A stretch of 59,217 nucleotides of DNA from Gnetum montanum (lineage: Eukaryota > Streptophyta > Gnetopsida > Gnetales > Gnetaceae). This document shows, piece after piece, positions 30,964 to 41,898 of this stretch (within the stretch, counting starts at the first letter, position 1; each line of letters begins with the position of its first letter). The stretch covers positions 1-59,217 of the forward strand of contig MNCI01029717.1 of NCBI GenBank assembly GCA_015680685.1, read 5' to 3'. The position numbers and the translations under genes were made by a program. The notes below the pieces were generated by a model. That model worked only from the letters and a program-made list of their open reading frames with translations, had not been told where the DNA came from and made no database searches.

Positions 30964-32870
30964 TTGGTTAAAAAAAATGGAACTCTTATCAAATACCTAT
31001 CATCTAGAAGAGCTATAGAGTCATATGGTTTATATGAAAAATTATTAAAACAGGTAGGATCTACTATTCAAAGAGAAATTAGGCAGAAATTAAATTCAAC
31101 AATGGAGCAAGGATTAAATCAACATTCAAAAACTAGTAAAGTTATCTTGTTATATTAATAGGGGAATAAAAATAATTTGACCAATTATCAAATGATCATT
31201 GTGAGCTTTTTTTTTTTCTGCTAAGTTATTGGGCACTTTGCTAGAAACGAAAATCAGTTCTTGGGCTAAAGGTAACTAAGTCAAGGCAAGATGTCAAGAA
31301 GGTTTTAGATAAAATCACTCTACTATTGATTACTTAGTTACTCTTGGACATTGCACGGAATTTGTAAAAACACCCAATAAAAAAATTTTACTTATTTTAT
31401 TAATTTTGCAAAAACATATGATTTAGTGATTTGTACAAAACTGTGGTTGCAGTTGCATAAAATTTGCCTCCCTTTAGATTTGATTGCAACAACTCAAATA
31501 TTGTATGAGGTAGTAATTAATAAAATTACAAATATTTATGTAGAGAAAAAATTTTAATTCTAGAGCAAAATTAGAGTTAGACAAGATTATCTACTTTCTT
31601 CAATTCTCTTTAGTATCTTTATTGATGAAATGTAGGAATAGTGTGCAATAGGTAAGATAGTCATGCTATCAAAATTGGATCCCAAGTTATGAATCTTCTT
31701 TTGTATGCAGATGATTCTACCTTAATCTCCACTACTATAGAAGGTATGCAAAATATGTTGCAAATTTTAGAAAATTATTGTCATTCATTTGGTCTTCAAG
31801 TAAATGTAAATTAAAGTAAATTAATGATTTGGGCTACAAGAAATAACTATAATAACTTCCATTTTAGAGGTACTAATGTGGAAATAGTAGGATTATTTTA
31901 AATATTTGGATCTCATTTAAATGAAGAATTACATGTGGAAAAAGTGCATGAAAGAAAAAATAGTAGGATGTTCCAAGGCTCTGTATACTTTCCAAAACAA
32001 GTACAAGGTTTTAGACCTCTAGGCTTAGAACGTCAAGAAAACAATTTTAGGCTATAATCTATCCTACTATGTTATATGGATGTGTTGTTTGGGGACCTAA
32101 ACCTAGTGCTAAAATTTTAAAATATATTGAAAGAGTATAAAAAAATTTTCTCCTTGATAAGTTAAAGGTGAAGATGAAAATACCTTACTTAATGTCATTA
32201 TGTGAATGTGATTTACTATCTTTAGAAGCCAAAGCCTTATAATAATTCATTCCATAAATTTATAGCTTACATATCTCAAGGCAAGAAAAATTCTCTAATG
32301 TAATTTTTGAGGATTTGTGAGATTGTGATTGGTATTTTTAATGGATGCAATGGTTGAGAAAACAAAATGTCTTTTGGGAGGACATGCAACAAAATCCTAA
32401 GCATATTCACCAACTAGTTAAATAAAAGATTTTAACATAGATGTAGGCTATGGTCAAAGGTAAGAGGAAATTTTATTAACACCACATTAGATCTAATAAA
32501 CTAGATGTAGAAGCTCACTATCTCTTAGCTACTATTCCCATCAAGTATCAGAACATTGACAGTAAGGTTCACTTAATTTCTCATCATCTTAGAATTGAAA
32601 GTGAAATATGGATTCAAGTTCCCCAAGAATAGCACATTTGTAAATTGTGTAAATTAGGAGCTCTTGAAAATTACTTACATGTATTTCTTTCTTATGCTAT
32701 GATACCTATTTGATAGAGCATTATAATGTTATAGCAAAAAGCCTATATGATTTGTTTTTGATGCCCTCATTAATGCTTGGTCAATTTGTATCTATCTTTA
32801 TTTTTCATGAAAATGTAATATTTGTCCAATAGATCCTATAGATCTTTAGATATAATGAAAATTCATTTCA
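30964..32870 (+). pseudogene. LINE (non-LTR retrotransposon) reverse transcriptase relic
   Basis: Target-primed RT-type enzyme. At 30964-31158 a linker region reads KYLSSRRAIESYGLYEKLL and TIQREIRQKLNSTMEQGL. Blocks follow in shifting frames: SAKLLGTLLETKISSWAK (about 31220-31270); TKLWLQLHKICLPLDLI (about 31435-31490); LSSILFSIFIDEM (about 31580-31635, the SPxLFxxFIDEL motif); LLYADDSTLIS (about 31690-31725, catalytic YADD); and LYGCVVWGP (about 32070-32100). The apurinic-endonuclease domain is not visible upstream, so it is 5' truncated. The 3' end near 32870 is T/A-rich. Multiple stops and frameshifts. Confidence 0.78.
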
Positions 32871-33196
32871 TTTCATAAACTATGAGTCTTATCTTTTACA
32901 TTGGTATGAAATTTAAAATACAAAAAGCCTTTTTTATCTCCTTCACCCACTCACATACTATAGTTGAATCATCAATCCTTTTGAAAGTAGATGAATTGAA
33001 CTTTGTAAATTTTTTAATCAAGTTTTAGTGTTAAGTTTCACTCTTGAAGCTTTACCTTGGATGTTCCCATTTCTTAACAAGTTCACCAAGATGTGGAGTA
33101 GATGTTTTTGCATGTTATTGAAACTTACCTCCTCACTAATCCTTCTTCTTAAAGGAAGCTACAAAAACTAACTCTAATCAATAATCTAAAATGATG

Positions 33197-33208
33197 CTCT
33201 AATATCAA
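33197..33208 (-). promoter_or_regulatory. Element I primer binding site (tRNA-Met type)
   Basis: Minus strand TGATATTAGAGC, two transitions from TGGTATCAGAGC. Two bases later on the plus strand comes TGTCATATCTCAC, the same arrangement as at the primer-site/LTR border of element H. It suggests another minus-strand element whose 5' LTR begins at 33211. Confidence 0.5.
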
Positions 33209-33210
33209 CT

Positions 33211-34571
33211 TGTCATATCTCACTAATTTGAATTAAGGATTTCCATGATTAAATTATATAAATTTTAATGCTTGGTATGTGTGACATCATAATTCTTATA
33301 ACTTAAAAAAGAATCGATCATATGCATTACAAAACTTAAATTCAAAGTGCATGATAAATATAGAAAATTCACATTAAAGTGAATATAACATTAGTACCAT
33401 AAATTATATCAAAAATATAATCTCATAGAATTGGTAATAGAATCCATTAGTACATCAATCTTAATACATTAAGCTCTTCAATACACCAATCTCAAAAGAA
33501 ACTACAATTGAAAATAAAACGGAGAAACTCTATTAACGATGCTTCAATAACCATCAACCTTATAGCTCTTGCCACTTGAATCTACATATAAACATGTAGG
33601 AAGGATTAGCAATCTTCTAGCAAAGAAAATCACCTTGGTGCACTTAGAACAAGCTATAGGATGGGACCACATGCTGCATATAAAATACCATCTCAAGATC
33701 CATGAGATAAGAGGTCAAAATTAATACCAAGACCATGATATTACATAGAATGTCAAGAAAATAGATTAACTAGGATTGGTCTAAAAGTTGACCACCTTAA
33801 GGACTAGTTGGCCCAAAAGAATCTTAGCTATGTTGGATGCTGCAAGTGACTCTCCTTATGAACTAGTTGATTAAGTTTTTTTTAAAACTTGGATCGAATA
33901 AACTCTAAAAAAACATTTGTGGTTTACCTATCTCTATCATTTTGAATCATGACACCAAAGGATCAACCATGTGAACAATCACAAGTAACATAAGTAAGCC
34001 CTGGTGATAAGCTAATTCCCCCATAATACTTACTCATTGTCATAGCCCAAGCACAATCACATCTAACATAGATCAAGTATGGTATGCAACCATACCCTTC
34101 ACAATGCTTGCCCATTAAGGTAGATTCTAGACCACCTAGGGGGGTACAATCATAGGTGATGTGGATTAAGTGTTAAAGATTAACTTAGACTATCCACAAT
34201 GCCTACCTGTTAATCCTAAAAGTCTACAACCAAAAGGTTGAAATGCAAAAGAATACCTGAATCAAAGAACCATAAGTTATAGATGGTTCTAAGAACATGA
34301 AAATAACATGAAATTGATGAATTCTGGAGATAATGAGCTAACCATGATTTGTGATCTATCACAAGATGTAGATCATCAATTTTTGTTGAGTCATGATAAA
34401 TTCCATGGTGTCAACATAAATAAAGGTATTTGTCACTACTTGTTTTTTCCTATTCATGACCTTTGGTCAAGTTGTGATCTAGTCACAACCTCACCACAAG
34501 TCATGGTAAATATCACAACTCAAAAATGTATAGCTCAACATGGATTTCATGTTCTTAAAAAATCATAATTC
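33211..34571 (-). repeat. Possible LTR of element I and unassigned sequence
   Basis: Begins TGTCATATCTCAC next to the primer site. No matching second LTR is in the window, so the length cannot be set. The rest is noncoding, with repeated words such as GTCATGGTAAA/GAGTCATG around 34340-34560 and CACAATGCTTGCC near 34097. Element C is inserted at 34577 in this material. Confidence 0.35.
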
Positions 34572-34576
34572 ATTGT
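34572..34576 (+). repeat. Target-site duplication of element C, left copy
   Basis: ATTGT, identical to 42670-42674 on the other side of element C. Confidence 0.85.
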
Positions 34577-35406
34577 TGATGAGTGGCGAGGTACCCCTAC
34601 ATTCAACCATACGAATACGAGCGTTACACGTGCGATCAGGTCGAACTCTGTAAACAGACTAGTTGTGGCATCTAGACAGTTAGCCTTAGGTCATAGTTCA
34701 TTGTCTTCCCACCTGGACTAGTATTAGCTTTGTCACGTATGGTTTAGTCCAGAGTGAGGTGTATGATGTGTTTCTAACCTAATGCTACTCCTAAAGGCAA
34801 TGGAAAATAATATTAACTAAGCTAAGGGAGAAAGGGCAAGAAAATCTAATCTAACCTAAGTGCGATGAGCATTCATTCCTTGATTATCTGTACACATCTT
34901 GAACTTCGTGCATGACTACCACTGGGATTACCAAGCACAGATCCTAGGTACGCTACTGGGTTACCAAGTAGTCACACTTAAATGCTCGTAATCAAGTCGT
35001 ACTCATACCGTGTTTTAACATGAGTTTAAGGGTGAGAGATATTAACTAGGAAAGAAATAAATAACAATTAATTAAATGATTAATCTAAGTGAATGCTGCA
35101 ATGATGAAGTAATCTCAATCTTTATTGTCAGTCATGTGCATGTCGAAGTACGTCACACTCGAATAAAGGATGTTGTACAATTACAATCACCACACTGTGG
35201 GCATACACAGAGAGGAAAAGGGGTGAGAGAAAGAAATTAAAAACTTAAACTAAAACTGACTTACTGACTTCTAATGATCTCTAACTCATCTATCCACCTC
35301 TTATTTATGGATGAGGAGATAGGCTGCAATATCGTGTATGCGATATCGTGGTTGGGTTACGATATCGCGTACGTGATATCACGGTCGCCCAAATGACGAC
35401 TCATCA
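34577..35406 (-). repeat. Element C 3' LTR (830 bp)
   Basis: Plus strand TGATGAGTGGCGAGG at the left and ATGACGACTCATCA at the right. TATA box on the minus strand (CCATAAATAA, 35301-35310). U3 contains four GATATC or GATATC-like dyads at 35328-35386. Compared with the other LTR it has an extra 23 bases in U5 (near 34697-34719) and about 39 extra bases in U3. Confidence 0.9.
35301..35386 (-). promoter_or_regulatory. Element C LTR promoter: dyads and TATA box
   Basis: Minus strand GTGATATCACGTACGCGATATC, followed by further dyads and then CCATAAATAAGAGG. Same architecture as element B. Confidence 0.6.
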
Positions 35407-35490
35407 TACCCCCATGACTGAATGAAAACTCATCCTCGAGTTACAGTGATTACATAGTGGATAGGTATGGGATTATTGGATGGTGGAAAT
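35407..35490 (-). promoter_or_regulatory. Element C PPT and conserved pre-PPT segment
   Basis: Minus strand CTCGAGGATGAGTTTTCATT, CAGTCATGGGGGTA, then the LTR. Near-identical to B, with AATCCCATACCTATCC further upstream. Confidence 0.78.
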
Positions 35491-35710
35491 AAGATTATGC
35501 TAGAGTGTGGAGTGAAAAAAAAAACAAAGACACAACACAAAAAATGTGCTACAATCTACAGAATTTGTGGAACTCATGTAGTTCCTGGTGGCAGTGGCTC
35601 CTCCATTAGTGCTTTCCCTTTATCTTGTGCTCTAGGTTTTGAGAGTTGATGGCATTGGAGTATGGCCTAGAGCTTCTCCTCTTCAGTCTAAGGGTTTTGC
35701 ACCATCCATG

Positions 35711-38359
35711 CTAATGTTTTAATGTTTGACGGAGTTGACACTTCCCATGAATAAGGTAGTTGTAGAAACATTTGGTTGGCCTTGACATACCAAGCCATGA
35801 ACACCTATCGTTCCTCTTCATAGGCTCTAGCTTTATTCTTGTATTCTTGGAAATCTGAGAGCCATCAAGCCAAATCCATGTAACACCTTTTTGACCTTGG
35901 TAGCTTGCTTTCACCACCTCAAGTTCAGAATTTGCAACCTTTAGTTTCTCCAACAACTTCTTACATTCTACAAATTTTGCTTCGTATTTAACATAGGTGG
36001 TTGCTACCTACTACTCGAGCTCTATCCTCGAGCACCCTGCTATTAACATGGCAAGGTTGCCATACTACAGGTTTGCCAACTCCATGTATTCCATCAAATC
36101 CTGAATCTACAGGTCCCGATTCTTAACTTCTGCTTGGTGGGCAAAGGCATATGTGTCCAATATGGCCCACCAGTCAATGTGTTGAGCATTGATAGCATTG
36201 ATGTGGGCCTTGGCCATATGGATCTCCTTCTCAAGGATCTGTTTGTACATCCCCACCTAATATCAGAAGTGCTCCTTCAACTTTTCATGTCGTTTAGCCT
36301 CATTTTGCCATGTGCTTATTTCAATAGCTATCTTTTTGCGAATTCGGCATACCTCCTCCATTGGGAGGGTTCTATTCTCGCTGGATAAATGACTTATGTC
36401 TTCGTTAACCTAGATGAATTGTTCTTGAAATTGATGAAAGTGTTCCTCGAGAACATTCGTTTGCTTGTCCACAGTGGTCAACCGAAGGTTGTCGGCAACG
36501 AGCTATTTATTTTCTTCCTGTAAGGTGTTGAGTGCTTTGAGATGTGCATGATTTTGCGCCTATGCTATAGAGGCATCCTAAATAGCCTTCTCTTTTTCAT
36601 TAGCCACCTTTTTATTCTTTGTGATTAGCTTGGTTAGTTGCTTAGTTCTGAAATTATCTAGCTGGTCTGTGGGAACAAATTGCAGAGGGTCCCATTGTGC
36701 TGCTTGTAGAGCTAGGAGCTGCTCTTGTAATTTTTGCACTTCAACTTTAGCATGCTGAGTCCTCACTTCTGTTAAGACTAGCTTCCCCTTCATGGAAATG
36801 AGGTATAACTGAATTACCGTAACATCTTGAGGGACGTTAAACAGGGACGCCATTACTTGTCCTATTTGAAGTAATCGATCAAGTACATCCTCATGTTTCG
36901 TAGGAGTCATTAAGGTTCTGACCAAAGTTTGAGCATCTCGTGCTCCTGTGAGATCTACTGGTGGTACAAAAGGTACATTGAATGATTCTTTGATGTGGTC
37001 TACAATCACATCTATGGCTCCCGTGGCACCCTAATGTTGCATGACCATCATAGTGGCCCCTTCACCAATTTCTAATTGCAATTGGAAAGATATCCTATTT
37101 CCCAAGATCTGTTGTGACCAAACACTTCCCCCTCCTCCTATATGAATAGATACTTCACCCTTTGTGCGATCCAAAGAAACAGTGGGTTGAATGGCATCAT
37201 CAATGACATGGAAGAGATTTGCGTTATCACGACTTCCCCAACTAACTGTCTTAGTAATGGCCCTAAGATGGATCATCAATGGTCTGTAGTCTTGCGATGA
37301 CGATTGATCCTGGCCTATGCTGGGCCCTGCTTCCTATTGTTGGCTAGGTCCTATGCTTGGAGGTTGGCTAGGTCTTGCAAGTTGAGTTGTCATTGGTCTA
37401 GCCATCTATTCTTCTTCTTCTTCTGGTCCCAGCATCTCACCAGTAATTTTCTTTGCAACTAATGGCTTTAACAGTTTAGCATAGGAAGCATTTTGGTCTT
37501 TCCATAGGACATCATTGGTGTACCCCCTAATACCAGCATGTCGGCAAAGTTTTCTGATAAGACAAGGAAAAGGCAATGCCATCTTCCCTGTCTTCCATTC
37601 CTCGAACCTCCTCAGGATCTCCGTTAAATATAGATAAGGCATGTTAGCATTAACCTTTCCCATCAGCACTACACATCCTCTTACTGCATACATTGATATT
37701 CTTTTTAAGCCCTTCATGGGGAAGAGGTGATATGTTCCAATTTTAAAGTAGATCCTCTCTTCCATCATCAACTCACCAAATGTCTTATCTTTTCCTTAAT
37801 CGTTTTCCAACCAATCCCATCACACATCGAGGTCAGAATGGGTGGATAACTGAGAAACATTGGGCCTTGTATTCGAAAGGTTTAATACTTCCTAAATGGC
37901 CTGCATAGAGAAATCAACTGACACACCACATATGTTGACAGTGGTGCCTTGTTCCCTATTGTACCAAAATTGGTACGTCTCCCCTAGGTACCAGGCACCA
38001 CTTTCAAAGAGGATAGGCCATAAGGGAGACCCTTTGAGGTGATCCCTAATAGCCTCGGGAGAGAACTCTGTAAAAGATTCAAAGTTTAACTCCATAATCA
38101 TTGTAGCGAATGTGAACTTTTTGTGGATGGCCTAAACACAATCTTGGGGCAATGTGAGATGTTGTCCCTGTTCAAGCACTACAGCAACTCCTCCTTCTAC
38201 CTACTAGGACTGTACAGTAGGAGGGTCCTCTTAATGAATACTAAATGATTGCTCCTCCTGTTCTGCATGTTGTCTAGCAGGATCTTGTCTTCCACCTCTC
38301 CTGGGTCGTTTGCTTCCACCTTGAGCAAAACCTTCCTTTTGTCCATGTTTTGGGGCCAT
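35711..38359 (-). pseudogene. Element C extra ORF: Transposase_32-like domain plus long coiled coil
   Basis: One reading frame of about 883 codons from MAPKHGQKEG (38359) to 35711 with no frameshift but about 20 internal stops, 16 of them TAG. N-terminal basic Gln/Arg-rich segment (about 1-45). Then ESFTEFSPEAIRDHLKGSPL, VNICGVSVDFSMQAI, RIYFKIGTYHLFPMKGLKRI and LPFPCLIRKLCRHAGI (about 95-300), matching the 'putative plant transposon protein' family. A Pro/Gln-rich linker (about 320-345) and a helical region with HEDVLDRLLQIGQVMASLFN (about 480) follow. From about residue 515 on it is Glu/Lys/Gln-rich coiled coil. Homologous to the ORF at 7088 in element A. No catalytic motif is evident; a structural or nucleic-acid-binding role is possible but unproven. 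Confidence 0.82.
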
Positions 38360-38835
38360 CTACAATTACACGGGATCAATTGTTAGTAAGGTTGTTACCA
38401 AAGTTTGGTTATACCTTACTTCTTACCTTAATTAATGATCTTATTTTATCTCTATGTGATATTGCCCGAAATATTGTAATCATGAGTCCGTTTCACTTAG
38501 GTGGTTTCTAATTTCAAATTTCCAGTGTACCTAAAGGATTAAATGATTGTTTGGCACATTTTATTCTTAATTTACAACTAATGAACATTAATAATGTCCT
38601 TTGGGTGATGATAAATTCCAAAAAATTTAGGCGCTATTTGGTAGGTGTCCCGCCCCCATGACTAAGCTGAACATTCTGGGTTCAAGCAGGTTCAGACGGA
38701 ATTAAAATTGGAGTACCAACGAGCGAGATATGGATATGAAAGCAAGGGTCACACAATTGCAAGTCGTAGAGAAAATTTTGAAAAACTCCCCCACGTGAAT
38801 GGCAAGAAATGATGCTAAGTGTTGCAGGGGGATCA

Positions 38836-38940
38836 CCTATTTATAGGGTTGGAGGAACACGATATCGCATACGATACATCGCATACATGATATTGCGTCG
38901 GCAGTGATATCACTTACACGATATCATGGCCTATTGATGT
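38836..38940 (-). promoter_or_regulatory. Element C internal U3-like promoter
   Basis: Minus strand: four to five GATATC or degenerate dyads between 38862 and 38930 (for example GTGATATCAC, GCGATATCGTG), then CCTATAAATAGG at 38836-38847. The ORF starts about 480 bases downstream. Sequence after the TATA box resembles the same position in A and E (GAGTTTTT-CAA, later TCATGGGGG) but not the LTR's R region, so this is not simply a nested LTR. Confidence 0.58.
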
Positions 38941-39243
38941 TTAGGCACGAGGGAAAATACTAAATTTTAAAGGTTTTTCCTGGAATCAAAAGTTGAAATC
39001 AAGACATGTGACATATGTTGAAGGGGTTCTCAAGTAATTAGATGGTTTTAAAGGCACGAGTAATGATCTGTGGGTTTTATCAATAAGGACCTTGGGTGGT
39101 AGAGAAAAAGGCTATGTGATGGTACATAGGAACATTGATTTGGAGGGATAATAATAATAGGGAAATAATGTTATTAAAAATAGGTTGAGGATAAGAGATG
39201 GTGGGTGTGAGCTATGTCATAAGTGAAGGTTACAAAAGATTAC

Positions 39244-39295
39244 ACAAGTGGGTTCTCCCCAAAGCAGGTTCCAACCTATAATGCCCTTGTGTAAC
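39244..39295 (-). other. Conserved purine-rich 3' block, element C copy
   Basis: Minus strand AAGGGCATTATAGGTTGG and CTTTGGGGAGAACCCACTTG. The same block is at 22541 (B), 47792 (D), 57349 (E) and, more diverged, 6277 (A). Confidence 0.7.
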
Positions 39296-40129
39296 CACAC
39301 TTAAAGTGTTCGTGGGCACTAGAAGGGTTAAATGTAATCCGCACTGATTCCACAAAACACACATGTAAATATCACTAAAATGAGGTAAGAATTCTATGTT
39401 ACACATGACACAAGCTACAGTTACATGAACAGTGAGATGAGACGAAGTATAGAAGGGATCGTAGAGATTGGAACATGAGGTAACTAACCCAGGGCACAGT
39501 GAATCCTACATGTAAAGCACGATTAATGTGTCATCAACCCGTCATTCCAAGATCAGGACCAAGTCCATTCTTCTGACCAGTGACATCGCATTGTTTCATC
39601 CCATGATGAGCAACTATGAGAGTACCATAACAACAAGGCATATGATCACTTGGCATTTTATTCAAGGGAGGAGTGATTTTTGTTTTGTGGCACTTTTTTC
39701 TTAAAATACTGAATCCAGAGAAGCCACCAACCTTCAAGCATGGTTGCATGTCTTTCTAGTGGGACTCCCTAGAACAACATTGGATTTTTGAGTGCCCTTT
39801 TGATTACTCTTACTCCCATTTTCATTAGATCTACAAGGATCTTAGTACAACCAGGTTGCATGATAACTCCCATAGATGTTACCAAAGAGAATCCACAAGT
39901 CCCCTTGATGTCACATCCTAATCATTCCCTGTTGGTCCATCCTTCTTCATTCTAGGTACAATGAACACAAAATTAATTTNGTAAAATTAAAGAAAAATAA
40001 AAAATGGTTATTAATCCTACTTGTTATTAGGATGGGGGGTATCCCCCATAACTAATCCATTGAGGATGGAAAGGATTAATAAATGAAAGATGAGGATCCT
40101 TGCATGTTGGAAATATTCATACTTGGTCA

Positions 40130-41880
40130 TATTTACCCCATCAGGGTTCACACACCTGATTATAGTAAGCATAGTGGGGCAATTTATACGATGTATTTCT
40201 CGAATAACGAGTTGACCCACTATGATATTTGGGACCGTTAGATGGTATGCAAAGATTGGGATGATGCCTTCCATGGCTATGTTCATTAGGTCATATTATT
40301 GTTGGAGTGTGAGTTGGTGGCCCTGATAAAGTAACATTAGGCATGGGATTTGAAGGTAAGGGTGCACCATAGGTTTGAACTTGTGCCGAGTGGGAGGATG
40401 CAGTGGCCTCAAAATTATGTTGTCCCTTCTTAGGGTCATTTCTAAAGAAGGGGTGCCTCCACTGTTACTAAGGTCTCTCACTGCTATTGGAAGTAGTAGC
40501 ACAAGTAATGTTCGTGGGTTGTTGCTATGGTGTAGACACCTTAGGAACAATTGGTGGCAATGTAGAAGGAGGGAAAAAATGAGAATGTTGAAATTGAGGA
40601 GCAGTGTAAGGTACACAACATGATGGTTGTGTTCTAGGCATGGGCTGATAGTATTGAGGAGAATGATAATGCGGTGAGATAGAGTATGTTGGCCCAGTTG
40701 GGAAAATAGGATGTTGAACAAGATAAGCGTTTGGGTTCGAATGATATGAAGGATGTCTCCAGTTTAAGGGTGGTCTCCCCCATGACTGGGATTGTGGCCA
40801 CTGTGATCAAACACAGTATCTCTGTACGAACTCTGGATGTAACGTGTTTCCCCAATGCTCATGCAAATGTAACAATATTGGGCATTGGCCCTTGGGGTGA
40901 TTGTACAGGCATATGTTGCATTCATACGTATGATTGGAGCTCTTATTTTCCTTATCCCTTCTTTCTGATTGTCTGCTGTTTTGTCATGTTTCTTGGGTTG
41001 TCAAAACTCTATCTCCAATGATATTGATAAATTTTCCACACTTTTTATACATCCATTCCAACATCTTATTAATATTTGCCTCAACTTCTTCTAATGATTG
41101 TTTTACCACCAAAGATGATTCTTTCTCCTTGTGATAGGTTGATTTCTCCTTTTTATGATTATGGACCTTTGTTAAGTTCAGATTTTGGTCCCGTTGATGT
41201 TTTTTAACACTCTCCCATCTAGGGATTTCTTTTTCTTCTTTTGCTACCCACTTAATAAGCTCTTGGACTTGATGGGTTCGTAGTTCATATAGTTGATCTT
41301 GGGCATACATTCCTAAGGTCTCTCTTGTTGCATAATGAAGCCCATCAATAATATGGTACATTAGCCTTTCCTCGGAGAACCCATGGCCTAGACAATTGTT
41401 TAACAGTGCATAATATCTTTCTAAGGCCATGTCCAAGGGTTCATGTTGTGCTTGTTTCTATCCTTGTATTTGTTTCCTTAAGGCTAACACTCTTGCGTAG
41501 GTTTGATATTTTTCGTTAAAGAGTTCTACCATTATTAACCAACGTCATATTGAATTTGGTTTTAACGATCTATACCATACTTTTGCTTGGCCAACGAGCA
41601 TCATGGGAAAGAGCTTAAGTTTTTGCCACCCATTATCAATGTTATTCCATGTGTAGGCATCATAGAAGGCTTGTAGATGTTGATGCAGATCTAAGTCATA
41701 ACCTCCTGAAAAATTGGGAAAGTTGTTTAAATCGAGCCTAGGTAGACGGCTCTCTTTACAATGCCTACGTGAGATTTGAACAACCTCTTGTATTTGCATT
41801 AAGCTTGTAGTGGCCAGTAAGGGTTCATCGTCATTAGGTAAATTATGCTTTCGTGTGTTGGGATGACGTTGTTTTCATTC
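40130..41880 (-). pseudogene. Element C gag (N-terminally shortened)
   Basis: Minus strand starts close to the LTR with DDEPLLATTSLMQIQEVVQI (about 41840-41780), matching an internal part of B's gag (EEPLLATRNMLDITKAVRI), so roughly 300 N-terminal residues are missing. Next come FPNFSGGYDLDLHQHLQAFY, KLKLFPMMLVGQAKVWY (41545-41799) and, after a frameshift, YYALLNNCLGHGFSEERLMY and THQVQELIKWVAKEE (40984-41436). The zinc-knuckle-like C-N-I-C-L-Y-N-H-P-K-G-Q-C lies near 40905. A Pro/Ser/Gln-rich tail with PFFRNDPKKGQHNFEAT (about 40450) ends near 40130. Confidence 0.82.
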
Positions 41881-41898
41881 ATGTTTATNTGGTGCTAA
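41881..41898 (-). promoter_or_regulatory. Element C degenerate primer binding site
   Basis: Minus strand TTAGCACCANATAAACAT next to the LTR. Only the first half resembles TGGCGCC of element B. Recognised by position more than sequence; position 41889 is N. Confidence 0.45.

Noticed and set aside
35711-38359. An alternative genetic code with TAG read as Gln
   Set aside because: TAA and TGA also interrupt the frame, pol relics show ordinary mixed decay, and CHG deamination explains the TAG excess.
38836-38940. A nested LTR or solo LTR inside element C
   Set aside because: No TGATGA/TCATCA ends, and sequence after the TATA box matches the internal region of A and E rather than any R region.
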